Positions 15,308-23,622 of a stretch of DNA of 37,981 bases are shown here, one piece after another. The DNA is from Saccharospirillum impatiens DSM 12546 (GTDB taxonomy: Bacteria > Pseudomonadota > Gammaproteobacteria > Pseudomonadales > Natronospirillaceae). The DNA lies in NCBI RefSeq assembly GCF_000423605.1, contig NZ_AUIH01000039.1, positions 1 to 37,981 on the forward strand, in the 5' to 3' direction. How positions within the stretch are numbered: the stretch's first letter is position 1; each line of letters starts with the position of its first letter. The notes below the pieces were generated by a model that ran no database searches, had not been told where the DNA came from, and saw only the letters and a list, made by a program, of their open reading frames with translations. A program made the position numbers and the translations under genes.

Positions 15308-16381
15308 TCAACGACCCGACTCCATGGCGGTAAATGGCATAGGTTGCGAGGCGCTGCCCGGTTGAAAGCCGAATTGGTGGCGGTACGTTTCCATGGTCAT
15401 ACCCAGCTCACGTTTGAACAGGCGCCGGAAATTGCTTTCATCCTGATACCCGACATCCAGCGCGATCCGGGCTGAGGTCAGGTGGCTATTTTCCAGCAAC
15501 TGACAGGCTCGTTTCAGGCGCTCTTTTTGCAGATATTTCAACGGCGATACCCCGGTTGCCTGCTGGAAACGTCGCTTGAACTGACGGCTACTGATATTCA
15601 CCTGTTCAGCAGCCACCTCCATGCTCACTGACTCATGTAACGATTCCCGAAAACGAGCCTGCGCCAGGCGCACCAACTCATCGTTGTGCGGCCGGTCGTC
15701 GCCTGTGGCACTGTATACCGACGGTGGCGTCGGGAAGCGATCGACTTGCATCATTTTGGCCGCCGTCAGGGCCAAATCCCGGCTGCCGTATTTTTCCGCC
15801 AGATGCAAAACCCATTGATAGGTGGTCTGAGCGCCGCCGGTGGTGCAGGTGATCCGACCATAATCGGCAAGGACCGAGCGGGTATCAACCCTCACTCCGG
15901 GAAACAACTGCCGGAAATTCATTTCACTGCGCCAATGCATCAGCGCCGGAAAATGCTCAAACAAACCGGCAGAGGCCAACAAAAAAGACCCGGTGCAGCA
16001 GCTCGCTACCTGGCCACCACGCTGGTAGTGCGCGGCGACGACCGACACCATCGGTTGCAACTGAGCCAAAGCCCCGCCAATTTTGGACTGGCTGGAAATG
16101 GCATCGTAAATGGAAGGCACCACCCAGATCTGACTTTCCAGTGGCGTGCGAGTGTCAGCAAAGGCATCGTGCATTGAACAATCCGGAGTCAGTGTCATGC
16201 CATTGAAGGGGGTTACCGGGTTACCGTCCATCGACACAGTGACCCAACTGAACAACGGGCCTTCACCACCGGCCTTGATGTGGCAATAATTCAAGGTGAT
16301 CAACCCGTCGATCAGGCTCATCGCCATGGAGCCCACACAGCGGTCGGTCAACATAATCACAATTTTCATCGCGGTGTCCAT
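15308..16381 (-). CDS. GlxA-type AraC-family transcriptional regulator (DJ-1/PfpI + HTH)
   Basis: A 357-residue cytoplasmic regulator. The N-terminal 200 residues form a DJ-1/PfpI-like domain with the nucleophile-elbow region VASCCTGSFLLASAGL. The C-terminal 100 residues are an AraC-type double helix-turn-helix with VAAEQVNISSRQFKRRFQQA then TGVSPLKYL, and IALDVGYQDESNFRRLFKRE then LGMTMETYR. Regulators of this group often sense amino-acid-derived or quaternary-amine compounds; the ligand is unknown. Start codons at 16381 and 16369 are both possible; the longer frame to 16444 would add an unlikely extension. It is divergent from the alpha/beta hydrolase at 16474, a likely but unproved target. 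Confidence 0.9.
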   Translation of the reverse strand: MDTAMKIVIMLTDRCVGSMAMSLIDGLITLNYCHIKAGGEGPLFSWVTVSMDGNPVTPFNGMTLTPDCSMHDAFADTRTPLESQIWVVPSIYDAISSQSKIGGALAQLQPMVSVVAAHYQRGGQVASCCTGSFLLASAGLFEHFPALMHWRSEMNFRQLFPGVRVDTRSVLADYGRITCTTGGAQTTYQWVLHLAEKYGSRDLALTAAKMMQVDRFPTPPSVYSATGDDRPHNDELVRLAQARFRESLHESVSMEVAAEQVNISSRQFKRRFQQATGVSPLKYLQKERLKRACQLLENSHLTSARIALDVGYQDESNFRRLFKRELGMTMETYRHQFGFQPGSASQPMPFTAMESGR

Positions 16382-16473
16382 TTTCGCCAGCTTTAGGGCA
16401 AATATGACACTTACGGGGTATCCTCGCAAGGCGCAGACTGCCACTCGAATCCATTCAATACGAGCAAGCCGTC

Positions 16474-17439
16474 ATGACTCTGAGATCGTCTACGCCAACT
16501 GAACGGGCAAACGGCCAGCACGCCAAACTGGCCCCTGAGCCCGTTGCCAATAGAACTGCCCGGGCGATCCCTGCCAGCTTTCATGCCCTGGTCACCACGG
16601 TAAACCTGATCGGTCGATTCGCACCGGGGTTGTCTGCCCGTTTCTTGCAATCGCTCTGGTTTCGCCCGTTTCACGCCCGGCCCGGGACACGAACCCAGGC
16701 TTTCTGGCGCAGTGCGCACCGACGCACCCAGATGCACTCTGGCCAGGCAACCATTGATTTGCACTTTTGGGGAGACCCCGGTGCTCCTTTGCTACTCGGC
16801 GTTCATGGCTGGCGGGGCAGCGGCGTTCAGTTCCGGCACTTTGTTGAGCCACTGACCGCCGCCGGTTACCAAGTGTGTTTGTTTGATATGCCTGCGCACG
16901 GCATGAACCCCACTCGTTTTACCCACGTGTATGAGTTCATGCAGGTATTGCTGACGATTCAAGAAGAGGTGGGTCGACCCGCAGGCGTAATCGCCCACTC
17001 TATCGGGTGCCAGGCCGTTGTTCAGGCGCTGGCCAGAGGCTTTCAGCCCGGCTATCTGGGCTTCATTTCCCCGGGGCTGAACATGGAGGCCATGGTTGAC
17101 CGGTTTGGTCAGACGCTGGGTTTGAGCGAAAACGTACATCGCAGCCTGAAGGCTCGTCTCGCCAAAAAATCGATTGGCATCAGCAAGGCCTGGATAGGCA
17201 CCCGGGACACCCTGTTCCAAACGTTGTCGCACGACGTCGCTCGACAGCACCTTACCTTGCCAGGCTTGCTGATCGCAGACGACCAGGACGAGGAAATTGA
17301 CTGGCAGGATATAAAGACCGCTACCGACTACTGGCCATTGGCCGGGCAACGCTTCAGCTCAGGGCTCGGCCACTACCGGATTCTGAAAGATGAAGCGGTA
17401 ATAGCGGATCTGACGGCTTACTTCAAAGCCTTATTGTAA
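16474..17439 (+). CDS. Alpha/beta-fold hydrolase
   Basis: A 321-residue hydrolase. The alpha/beta fold begins near residue 95. LLLGVHGWRGSGVQF supplies the oxyanion region, AHSIGCQAV near 175 supplies the serine nucleophile (G-x-S-x-G variant A-H-S-I-G), and GLGHYRIL near 298 supplies the catalytic histidine. An acidic residue in IADDQDEEIDW near 270 probably completes the triad. The first 90 residues carry a basic, possibly membrane-associating region (SLWFRPFHARPGTRTQAF). The substrate is unknown. It is divergent from the GlxA-type regulator, with about 90 bases between the starts, and ends in a strong hairpin shared with the convergent SDR gene. Confidence 0.85.
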   Translation: MTLRSSTPTERANGQHAKLAPEPVANRTARAIPASFHALVTTVNLIGRFAPGLSARFLQSLWFRPFHARPGTRTQAFWRSAHRRTQMHSGQATIDLHFWGDPGAPLLLGVHGWRGSGVQFRHFVEPLTAAGYQVCLFDMPAHGMNPTRFTHVYEFMQVLLTIQEEVGRPAGVIAHSIGCQAVVQALARGFQPGYLGFISPGLNMEAMVDRFGQTLGLSENVHRSLKARLAKKSIGISKAWIGTRDTLFQTLSHDVARQHLTLPGLLIADDQDEEIDWQDIKTATDYWPLAGQRFSSGLGHYRILKDEAVIADLTAYFKALL

Positions 17440-17453
17440 GAAGTACTCTGATC

Positions 17454-17484
17454 GTTCGGACCGGAATGGAACTCCGGTCCGAAC
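17454..17484. terminator. Bidirectional terminator hairpin between convergent genes
   Basis: GTTCGGACCGGA (17454-17465) and TCCGGTCCGAAC (17473-17484) form a perfect 12-pair stem with a seven-base loop. It lies 15 bases past the hydrolase stop and 73 bases past the stop of the opposing SDR gene, and could serve both. There is no long T-run. Confidence 0.65.
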
Positions 17485-17557
17485 AAGCGTATTAGCGGTC
17501 AGGTGTGCACGGTTTGGCTGATGCCACACCGGCCACACAGATCTCAGCAGCGAACCT

Positions 17558-18220
17558 TTACCAGGGAAGGGAATCGCCGTTGCTGTGCCAGAATGAACCC
17601 GTGTTCTCCAGGGTCAGGCCATCGATTCTTGCAGCAAGGCCAGTAGCCGCTTCTTCAGGCGTGATCATGCCACCAAAGTTCACCATGCGGGTTTTAACGT
17701 AGCCGGGGTGCAGCAACGCGACCGCAATGCCTTTGGGTTTAAGATCAACCGACAGGGATTTGCCAAAGGCATTCAGCGCCGCTTTCGATGCGCGGTAACC
17801 ATAACGGCCACCGGAATCGTTGTCGGCAATGGACCCCATTCGGCTGGTAATCAGCGCAATCTTTCCACCCGCGACCATATTCGGCAGCAAGGCCTCGGTG
17901 ACACGCAGTGGCGCGTAGGCGTTGATCTCCATCTGGCTGCGAATCGAGTCGAAATCGATGTTGCCAAGCTGATCATCCTGCAACAGACCCGCGTTGTTGA
18001 TCAGCAGCTCGATTGATTCACCGGCAATGGCCGAAACCAGCGTCTCAATGCTTTTTTCCTCAGTGACATCAATGCCTTGTACAACCTGCTTCGCCACAGA
18101 CTCCAGTTCCGGAGACGACTGACGACACACACCGATGACCTGCCAGCCATTGCCAGCGTAATGACGAGCCAGTTCCAGCCCAATGCCCCGGTTAGCGCCG
18201 GTAATCAGTGCTTGTTTCAT
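17558..18220 (-). CDS. Short-chain dehydrogenase/reductase (classical SDR, CsgA-like)
   Basis: A 220-residue classical SDR. The cofactor motif TGANRGIG is at 7-14, NNAG near 75 stabilises the Rossmann core, the catalytic Ser is in ITSRMGS near 123, and Tyr and Lys are in YGYRASKAALN near 140. HPGYVKTRM follows. The length and motif spacing match the small SDRs related to C-factor (CsgA) of myxobacteria. It should reduce a carbonyl with NAD(P)H in the cytoplasm; the substrate is not evident. It is convergent with the alpha/beta hydrolase and divergent from the DUF4398 lipoprotein operon. Confidence 0.9.
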   Translation of the reverse strand: MKQALITGANRGIGLELARHYAGNGWQVIGVCRQSSPELESVAKQVVQGIDVTEEKSIETLVSAIAGESIELLINNAGLLQDDQLGNIDFDSIRSQMEINAYAPLRVTEALLPNMVAGGKIALITSRMGSIADNDSGGRYGYRASKAALNAFGKSLSVDLKPKGIAVALLHPGYVKTRMVNFGGMITPEEAATGLAARIDGLTLENTGSFWHSNGDSLPW

Positions 18221-18532
18221 GGTGGGGATCCTTTGTTGTCGCTCAAATGAAGTGACTCAACCTAACGGATGTAGCGGGCGGTTGCTAGCCCATCGGGCTA
18301 ACGCACCGACCACCCGAGCAGAAACCGGTGCCCGTGATCAGCACCGAACGCTCGTGGTAACCCATCAACAAGCGAATAAAGGGCCGGGCAACCCGATGAC
18401 GCAATGCTTGTGTGTGGCAGCGTACCGACACCCTATTCCCTTTGCCTGAGAATCGGATTAAGTCGAGTTCGACGCTCGGCCAGCCCCGGTGACAGGAACG
18501 TCGGGAACGCCAAACGCAATGGAATCTGTATT
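18221..18532. other. Divergent intergenic region with a short palindrome
   Basis: A 312-base gap between the divergent SDR and lipoprotein genes. It holds the palindrome at 18286-18300 and, presumably, promoters for both sides. An upstream in-frame start at 18404 for the lipoprotein gene was rejected because it would bury the signal peptide. I see nothing else in it. Confidence 0.5.
18286..18300. repeat. Small intergenic palindrome (TAGCCC-ATC-GGGCTA)
   Basis: A perfect six-pair stem with a three-base loop, inside a wider imperfect arrangement (GGCGGTTGC ... ACGCACCGACC). The outline resembles the common proteobacterial repeat units of the form GGGTTAGCCC...GGGCGTAACCC. Only one copy was noticed in the window, so the repeat assignment is tentative. 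Confidence 0.4.
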
Positions 18533-18931
18533 ATGAAACATACCCTTCTGAACAACTGGTCGACCCGACTCTGCAAGCTAACCGGTGGTCTGCTAACCGC
18601 CGTGCTGCTCACCGCTTGTGCGTCGGCCCCCCTTCCTCCCACAGAGCAGTTGGATGCAGCGAGAGCCGCTATAACCACTGCGGAACAGGCCGAGGCACGA
18701 CAGTTTGCCCAGTCTGAGCTCGAAGATGCCCGTGCCCGACTCGCCCTTGCAGAAGAAGCGGTCGTGGCGGAAGACATGAGTACAGCGGAACACCTCGCTT
18801 TGCAGTCACGTGTTACGGCAGAGCTGGCTCTTGCCAGAACCGAAGCGACGAAAGCAGCCGCCATCAATCGTGAAATGCAACGCAGCGCAGACGCAATGGA
18901 TGAAGAAATGCAGCGTCAGGGAGACCAATAA
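18533..18931 (+). CDS. DUF4398-domain lipoprotein
   Basis: A 132-residue lipoprotein. The signal peptide ends in a clear lipobox (AVLLTAC, lipidated Cys near residue 25). The mature part is an alanine- and glutamate-rich helical hairpin typical of DUF4398 (AARAAITTAEQAEARQFAQS, ELEDARARLALAEEA). It should be anchored in the outer or inner membrane facing the periplasm. DUF4398 proteins are usually encoded next to OmpA-like partners, as here: the stop overlaps the next start by one base (TAATG). ATG 18533 is chosen because it gives a proper signal peptide. Confidence 0.88.
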   Translation: MKHTLLNNWSTRLCKLTGGLLTAVLLTACASAPLPPTEQLDAARAAITTAEQAEARQFAQSELEDARARLALAEEAVVAEDMSTAEHLALQSRVTAELALARTEATKAAAINREMQRSADAMDEEMQRQGDQ

Positions 18932-19797
18932 TGAACCTACCTACCTTTTTAACCTCGGGCTCTGCGACAACAGCGGCCACGACGCTGGTACTCACCAGCA
19001 TTCTGCTTACGGGTTGTGCCGCCGTACCCAGCGCGCCCACCGGTTCCATGGAAGTGCGCAACAAACTGAACACCTTGCAAAACGATGCGCAGACCGTTCA
19101 ATACGCCCGTGTCGAGTTACGCGAAGCGGATGAAGCCGTCACACTGGCCGAACAACCGCTTGATGCCGATGAAACTGAGCTTGCCGAGCACCGTGTCTAC
19201 ATGGCCAACACCATGATCGAGATCGCCAAGTCAAAAGCATCCGTGCGTATGGCCGAAGCAGACCGCACCGAAATGGGCCAGAGACTTGATGCCGCCAGAC
19301 TGGCCGCACGCACAGCGGAAGCAGACCGGGCCGCCGCTGATGCCGCCAAAGCACGCAGTTCGGAAGCCGCCGTTCTGGCCGCCACCGCAAGAGAAACCGA
19401 GGAGTTGCGACAACAAATACTGGCACTCGAAGCCAAGCCAACGGATCGGGGCCTGGTGCTCACCCTGGGCGATGTGTTGTTCGCCACCGGCAGCGCTGAC
19501 ATTCAGGGTGGGTCAAACCAGAACCTGGAAAAACTGGCCAACTTTCTTACCCGCTACCCGGACCGCGATGTCACGATCGAAGGTCACACCGACAATACCG
19601 GTACGGCATCTTTCAACCAGACGCTGTCTCAGCAACGAGCCGATTCAGTGCGCCGTTATCTGATTGAACGCAATATTGCCAGTAACCGGATGACGACTTC
19701 CGGCCTGGGCCTGGACCATCCGGTGGCCAGCAATGATACCGCGACCGGGCGCCAACAGAACCGCCGTGTCGAAGTCATCATAGCGGATACTCAATAA
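18931..19797 (+). CDS. OmpA-family lipoprotein with DUF4398-type helical region
   Basis: A 288-residue envelope protein. The N-terminal signal ends in a lipobox (ILLTGC, Cys near residue 30). Residues about 45-170 are a long alanine-rich coiled coil of DUF4398 type. Residues about 172-288 are a canonical OmpA-like peptidoglycan-binding domain: LGDVLFATGSADI, IEGHTDNTGTASFNQTLSQQ, RADSVRRYLIE, GLGLDHPVASN and NRRVEVII. The Asp and Arg that contact diaminopimelate are present. It probably tethers the outer membrane to the cell wall together with its lipoprotein partner upstream, to which it is translationally coupled. Other Gram-negative genomes show the same two-gene arrangement. Confidence 0.92.
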   Translation: MNLPTFLTSGSATTAATTLVLTSILLTGCAAVPSAPTGSMEVRNKLNTLQNDAQTVQYARVELREADEAVTLAEQPLDADETELAEHRVYMANTMIEIAKSKASVRMAEADRTEMGQRLDAARLAARTAEADRAAADAAKARSSEAAVLAATARETEELRQQILALEAKPTDRGLVLTLGDVLFATGSADIQGGSNQNLEKLANFLTRYPDRDVTIEGHTDNTGTASFNQTLSQQRADSVRRYLIERNIASNRMTTSGLGLDHPVASNDTATGRQQNRRVEVIIADTQ

Positions 19798-19841
19798 CCT
19801 TAATGACGGTACTCGTCGCTTTTTGAAACAGGAGACATGAC

Positions 19842-19988
19842 ATGCTTGAAACAATTGCTGTGGTGTTAATCATTCTCTGGCTACTGGGACTGGTCAGTTC
19901 ATACACCATGGGTGGGCTTATCCACGCCTTCCTGGTGCTGGCTGTCGTGATCATTCTCGTTCGCTTTCTACAAGGTCGCCGACTCTAG
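19842..19988 (+). CDS. lmo0937-family small membrane protein
   Basis: A 48-residue peptide with two hydrophobic stretches, beginning MLETIAVVLIILWLLGLVSS, then YTMGGLIHAFLVLAVVIILV, and ending RFLQGRRL. The pattern LWLLGLVSSYTMGGxIH is that of the lmo0937 family (DUF5670), tiny inner-membrane proteins often found with stress genes; their function is unknown. It has a GGAGA site ten bases before the ATG. It sits between the OmpA lipoprotein and the DUF3185 protein in the same direction. Confidence 0.88.
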   Translation: MLETIAVVLIILWLLGLVSSYTMGGLIHAFLVLAVVIILVRFLQGRRL

Positions 19989-20020
19989 CAACCACACTTT
20001 CATTCACAGGGAGAGATGAC

Positions 20021-20242
20021 ATGAACACGATCAGAGTGACGGCTATTCTACTGTTGGTGTTGGGTATTCTGGGGTTGGCCTATGGTGGTTTCACCTACAC
20101 CCGCGAACGCAGCGAGGCCAGCCTGGGGCCCATTGAACTGACGCTGAGCGAGGAAGAGACCATCAACATTCCCGTCTGGGCCGGTGTTGGTGCCATTGTG
20201 CTCGGCGGCGGTCTGCTGCTCGTAGGCAGACGACGCCTTTAA
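20021..20242 (+). CDS. DUF3185-family small membrane protein
   Basis: A 73-residue inner-membrane protein with two helices (ILLLVLGILGLAYGGF and WAGVGAIVLGGGLLLVG). They are joined by a polar loop with SLGPIELTLSEEETINIPV, and the protein ends in RRRL. This pattern is typical of DUF3185 proteins, whose function is unknown; they often occur with general stress genes. A GGGAGAG site precedes the ATG. A strong terminator follows, so it is the last gene of the 18533-20242 set. Confidence 0.85.
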   Translation: MNTIRVTAILLLVLGILGLAYGGFTYTRERSEASLGPIELTLSEEETINIPVWAGVGAIVLGGGLLLVGRRRL

Positions 20243-20259
20243 TCGAGTGGCTTCATGAA

Positions 20260-20288
20260 AAAGCCGGACATCGATCCGGTTTTTTTTC
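20260..20288 (+). terminator. Rho-independent terminator
   Basis: CCGGA-CATCGA-TCCGG (20264-20279) followed by eight T residues (20280-20287), with an A-run before the stem. This is the clearest intrinsic terminator in the window; it ends the DUF4398/OmpA/small-membrane-protein operon and separates it from the convergent CheB-CheR gene. Confidence 0.9.
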
Positions 20289-20309
20289 GGGAGAATTTCG
20301 CCTCACAGC

Positions 20310-22832
20310 CTATGGCTGCTGGCTGTTTGACTCCAGTCGCAACCTTGACTCCAATGCTTTGGTGTCGGTGATATCAACCATGGTCATGACCACACCGTCT
20401 ATTACGTTATCCAGCCGACGGTAAGGCATGATTCGAATAGAAAACCACCGCCCCTCCCGCGTTGTTATCTGCTTTTCACTGACCACCAGCGTATCAAGCG
20501 TTACTTTGGCATCGTCTTCCAGTTCGGGGTAATCAAGAATCGTGGTCAAATCGCTCAGTGGTCTGCCCACATCGCTTTCCCTCAAACTGATGATAGCCGA
20601 AGCACGAGCGGTGTATCGCCGAACATTCAGATTCTGATCCATGAACAGGATAGCAATCTCTATGCTGTTGAGTACGTTCTGCATGTCACTTTGAGCGAGC
20701 GCCAGATCATCCAGTTTGGTCTGCAACTCGGCATTAATCGTCTGCAATTCTTCATTCATCGACTGCATTTCTTCCTTGGACGACGTCAACTCCTCGTTAG
20801 CCGACTGCAGCTCCTCGTTGGTTGACTGTAATTCCTCATTCGATGCCTGAAGCTCTTCTCTGGACAGCCTCGCTTCTTCACTCAATTGTTCGATCGCCTG
20901 CTGATAACGCAGAATGTCTTTGGAATACTCAGCGTCTGCCTCTCCCGCCGGCTTCTTGCGACGCGGCCGGTGGCGCTCGGCCACTTCCCGGAACACCACC
21001 ACCGTCATGTCCTTCATGACACCGGGCTCCTGCAGGGATTGCACCACCACATCGACATGCTGCACACCCGTACCGGTTTGCACGGCAAGGTTGTTGAGCT
21101 CAACCGGCGTCGTCTGCAAGGCGGCTTGTTGCAACGCGGTATACAGCGGCGTACGCAAGCCTTCACGGGCCATTGCATGAATATTCCAGTTCGCCTTGCC
21201 TGCGGCCGGTTCAAGGTACTTTCCGGTCCGGCCGCTGATGTACACAATATCGGCCTCACGATTAAGTACCACCGCTGCGGGGGAATAGACTTGCAGCAAC
21301 AAGTGATCGGCCGCGGCCTGCAGTGTGTCTGTGGTCGTAGCCGGGGCAATGGAGGTCGACATCGGATGCTCCTTGGACAATGTAGACAGCGGCGGGAAAG
21401 ACTTGAGCAAAAAGTTAGAGCCACTGATTGAATCGTGTTCCAGACGTCGGTACAGCCGCAGCTTCGACTTAAGCGGGGTAAACAGGTAATTCAATCGCCC
21501 GACGGTTTCCGAATTGCCCAGCAACAGCAATCCATTATCCAGCAGGCTGTAGTGAAACAGTGGTAGCAGCCGCCGCTGCAGCATTGGGTCAAAATAGATC
21601 AGCAGGTTACGACAGGCAATGATGTCCAGCTTGGTAAAAGGCGGGTCCAGAATCACATCATGTTGCGCAAACAGAACCCGGTCTCGAATGTCCTGATTGA
21701 TCTGATAATACTTGTCATGCCGTGTGAAAAAGCGGGCCAGTCGCGGTTCAGAAATCTGCGCTTCAATACTGTGCGGATAGCGCCCGGCTCTGGCTGTTGT
21801 GATGGCATCCTGGCTTAAATCCGAGGCAAACACTGTAAACCGCCCGCCAACCTCTGGCTGAGCCTGTTCAACGGCTTCGGTTAACAAAATCGCCAGAGAA
21901 TACGCTTCTTCGCCCGTCGAGCACCCGACAACCCAGGCGCGCCAGTGGTGTTCAGGCGGGCGCTCTGCCAACAGCGCTGGCAAGGCCGCTTCGCCGAGGT
22001 AGTCCCATATCTGCGGGTCACGAAAAAACTCGGTAACACCAATGAGTAGCTCATTGAACAACAACTGCACTTCTTGGCTGTTGTCGCCCAGGTAGCGTGC
22101 ATAAGCCTCAAGCTTGGTAATACCATGGATGGCCATTCTCCGCTCTATGCGCCGATGCAAAGTACTGGGTTTATAAAGGGAGAAATCATGCCGGGTGGTT
22201 TGCTGCAGTATCGCGATGATCGACTCAACCGGTTGCAGCGACCGGGTCGCCGATTCGCCCGGTTCCGGCTCAGCAACAGAGTTGATGTAGGAAAGCAGTC
22301 GGGGGGCCAACTCACCCGCCGGCGCGACTATGTCGTCACAACCGGCCGCGATGGCGCTTTTGGGCATGGCGTCATACTGGGCAGTCGCCGGGTCCTGAAC
22401 CACCGTCAAGCCGCCTACCGCCCTGATGGTTTGCATACCCAGGGTGCCATCGGCCCCCATACCTGACAACACGACAGCAATTGCCTGCTCATTACAGGCG
22501 CTCGCCAATGACGAAAACAGGATATTGATCGGCAATCGTAACCCGGCAGGCGCCCCTGGTTTCTCCAGCAGTAACCGCCCGTCTTCGAACCGCAGTTCTG
22601 AATTAGACGGAATAACATAGACCGTATCCGGTTGCACACAGGCATTTTGCTCAGCTTCAACCACTGGCATGCGGGTACTGCGTTGCAGCAGTTCGGGCAA
22701 CATTGTCTTTTGCCTGGGGTCCATATGCTGCACGACAATGAACGCCATGCCGGTATCTACCGGCGTATGACTAAAAAACTCTTCGAGAGCGGCCAACCCA
22801 CCGGCAGAAGCCCCAATACCCACAATACGCAT
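20310..22832 (-). CDS. CheB-CheR fusion protein with coiled coil and PAS domain
   Basis: An 840-residue signalling protein. Residues about 1-190 are a CheB-type methylesterase with the catalytic Ser in GASAGG (Ser9), His in VVQHMDP (His36) and Asp in SGMGADG (Asp128). Residues about 205-475 are a CheR-type methyltransferase with VTEFFRDPQ, the SAM-binding VVGCSTGEEAYSLA and ACRNLLIYFD. A PAS-like segment follows, then a heptad coiled coil of the ELQSTNEELQSANEEL type, and a last PAS domain ending at the C-terminus. Unlike many relatives it has no histidine kinase or receiver domain. ATG 22832 overlaps the stop of the upstream PAS gene (TGATG) and begins exactly at the CheB fold; a longer frame to 22961 was rejected. 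The protein may modify non-chemotaxis targets. Confidence 0.9.
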   Translation of the reverse strand: MRIVGIGASAGGLAALEEFFSHTPVDTGMAFIVVQHMDPRQKTMLPELLQRSTRMPVVEAEQNACVQPDTVYVIPSNSELRFEDGRLLLEKPGAPAGLRLPINILFSSLASACNEQAIAVVLSGMGADGTLGMQTIRAVGGLTVVQDPATAQYDAMPKSAIAAGCDDIVAPAGELAPRLLSYINSVAEPEPGESATRSLQPVESIIAILQQTTRHDFSLYKPSTLHRRIERRMAIHGITKLEAYARYLGDNSQEVQLLFNELLIGVTEFFRDPQIWDYLGEAALPALLAERPPEHHWRAWVVGCSTGEEAYSLAILLTEAVEQAQPEVGGRFTVFASDLSQDAITTARAGRYPHSIEAQISEPRLARFFTRHDKYYQINQDIRDRVLFAQHDVILDPPFTKLDIIACRNLLIYFDPMLQRRLLPLFHYSLLDNGLLLLGNSETVGRLNYLFTPLKSKLRLYRRLEHDSISGSNFLLKSFPPLSTLSKEHPMSTSIAPATTTDTLQAAADHLLLQVYSPAAVVLNREADIVYISGRTGKYLEPAAGKANWNIHAMAREGLRTPLYTALQQAALQTTPVELNNLAVQTGTGVQHVDVVVQSLQEPGVMKDMTVVVFREVAERHRPRRKKPAGEADAEYSKDILRYQQAIEQLSEEARLSREELQASNEELQSTNEELQSANEELTSSKEEMQSMNEELQTINAELQTKLDDLALAQSDMQNVLNSIEIAILFMDQNLNVRRYTARASAIISLRESDVGRPLSDLTTILDYPELEDDAKVTLDTLVVSEKQITTREGRWFSIRIMPYRRLDNVIDGVVMTMVDITDTKALESRLRLESNSQQP

Positions 22833-23440
22833 CAGGGTTCTTTGACGTGAGAATCTGGAGACAGGACCAACAGTGTATGCCCTGAGACAGCACCCGAGGT
22901 AACGGTGACCGACACCTGCGCATTGGCATGCCCGGACAGCACCGCCATACACGACCGGCATTTTGCTGGCACGTCTTCGCTGAGAAGCAAGTCAGCTACG
23001 GATGCGCGACTGGCGAGCGTCAGAAATTCGAACACAGAATGCTGTGTAAGCAGCACCGGGTCGGTACTCAACAGCACCCCTGCGGCGACATTGCTTTCCA
23101 CAATCTGCCCATCGTGCGCCACAACCAGATACGGCATAGGGGCAAGGTCAAACAGCGCCTTGTAATGAAAGAACTCTTCCTCGACCTGGCTGTCATTCAA
23201 GTGCGCCTGATCGTAGATAAGATCCAGTTCTACCTGATGCGTTTGCAGCTCGTGCAACAATTTCAGTGCGTCGGCTGCATGCTCGGGATCACTGGCACGC
23301 CGATAAAGCAACTCCAAAGCATCGACACTCAGCGTTCCTCTACCGGTAGTGGGTGCGGAACCGTCGCGTATCAGTTTCTCCGCGTTCAATCGCAGCCGTT
23401 CCCGAACGTCAGATGTTGAGTGCAAGTTGATGTTCATCAT
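22832..23440 (-). CDS. PAS-domain sensor protein
   Basis: A protein of about 202 residues. The first 90 residues are helical (including LELLYRRASDPEHAADALKL and LHELQTHQVELDLIYDQA). They are followed by a PAS domain (YKALFDLAPMPYLVVAHDGQ ... SVFEFLTLASRASVADLL). The helical part with HELQTHQVELE resembles the linker found before PAS domains in sensor kinases, but there is no output domain here. It overlaps CheB-CheR by one base, so the two are translated together and probably act as a complex. Starts at 23449 (GTG) and at 23440 or 23437 (ATG) are all possible. The gene is divergent from the diguanylate cyclase at 23623. Confidence 0.8.
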   Translation of the reverse strand: MMNINLHSTSDVRERLRLNAEKLIRDGSAPTTGRGTLSVDALELLYRRASDPEHAADALKLLHELQTHQVELDLIYDQAHLNDSQVEEEFFHYKALFDLAPMPYLVVAHDGQIVESNVAAGVLLSTDPVLLTQHSVFEFLTLASRASVADLLLSEDVPAKCRSCMAVLSGHANAQVSVTVTSGAVSGHTLLVLSPDSHVKEP

Positions 23441-23622
23441 TGAAATCACGTACTCGATTATCTCTTTTTGGCCTTTAATCCTACTCCTTCCACACGGTAT
23501 TAAACAGCGGTTTTGGCCGTGTCAAAGCACTCACGGCCTATGTGCGATGCCGTACGGAAACTGCCTCCAGTGGCTGGTAACGTGCGTCTAACTAACACTC
23601 GCCTATCGACAGGAGACGCGGC

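Noticed and set aside
22833-22961. N-terminal extension of CheB-CheR
   Set aside because: It lies in the upstream PAS gene; the ATG at 22832 starts exactly at the CheB fold and overlaps the previous stop.
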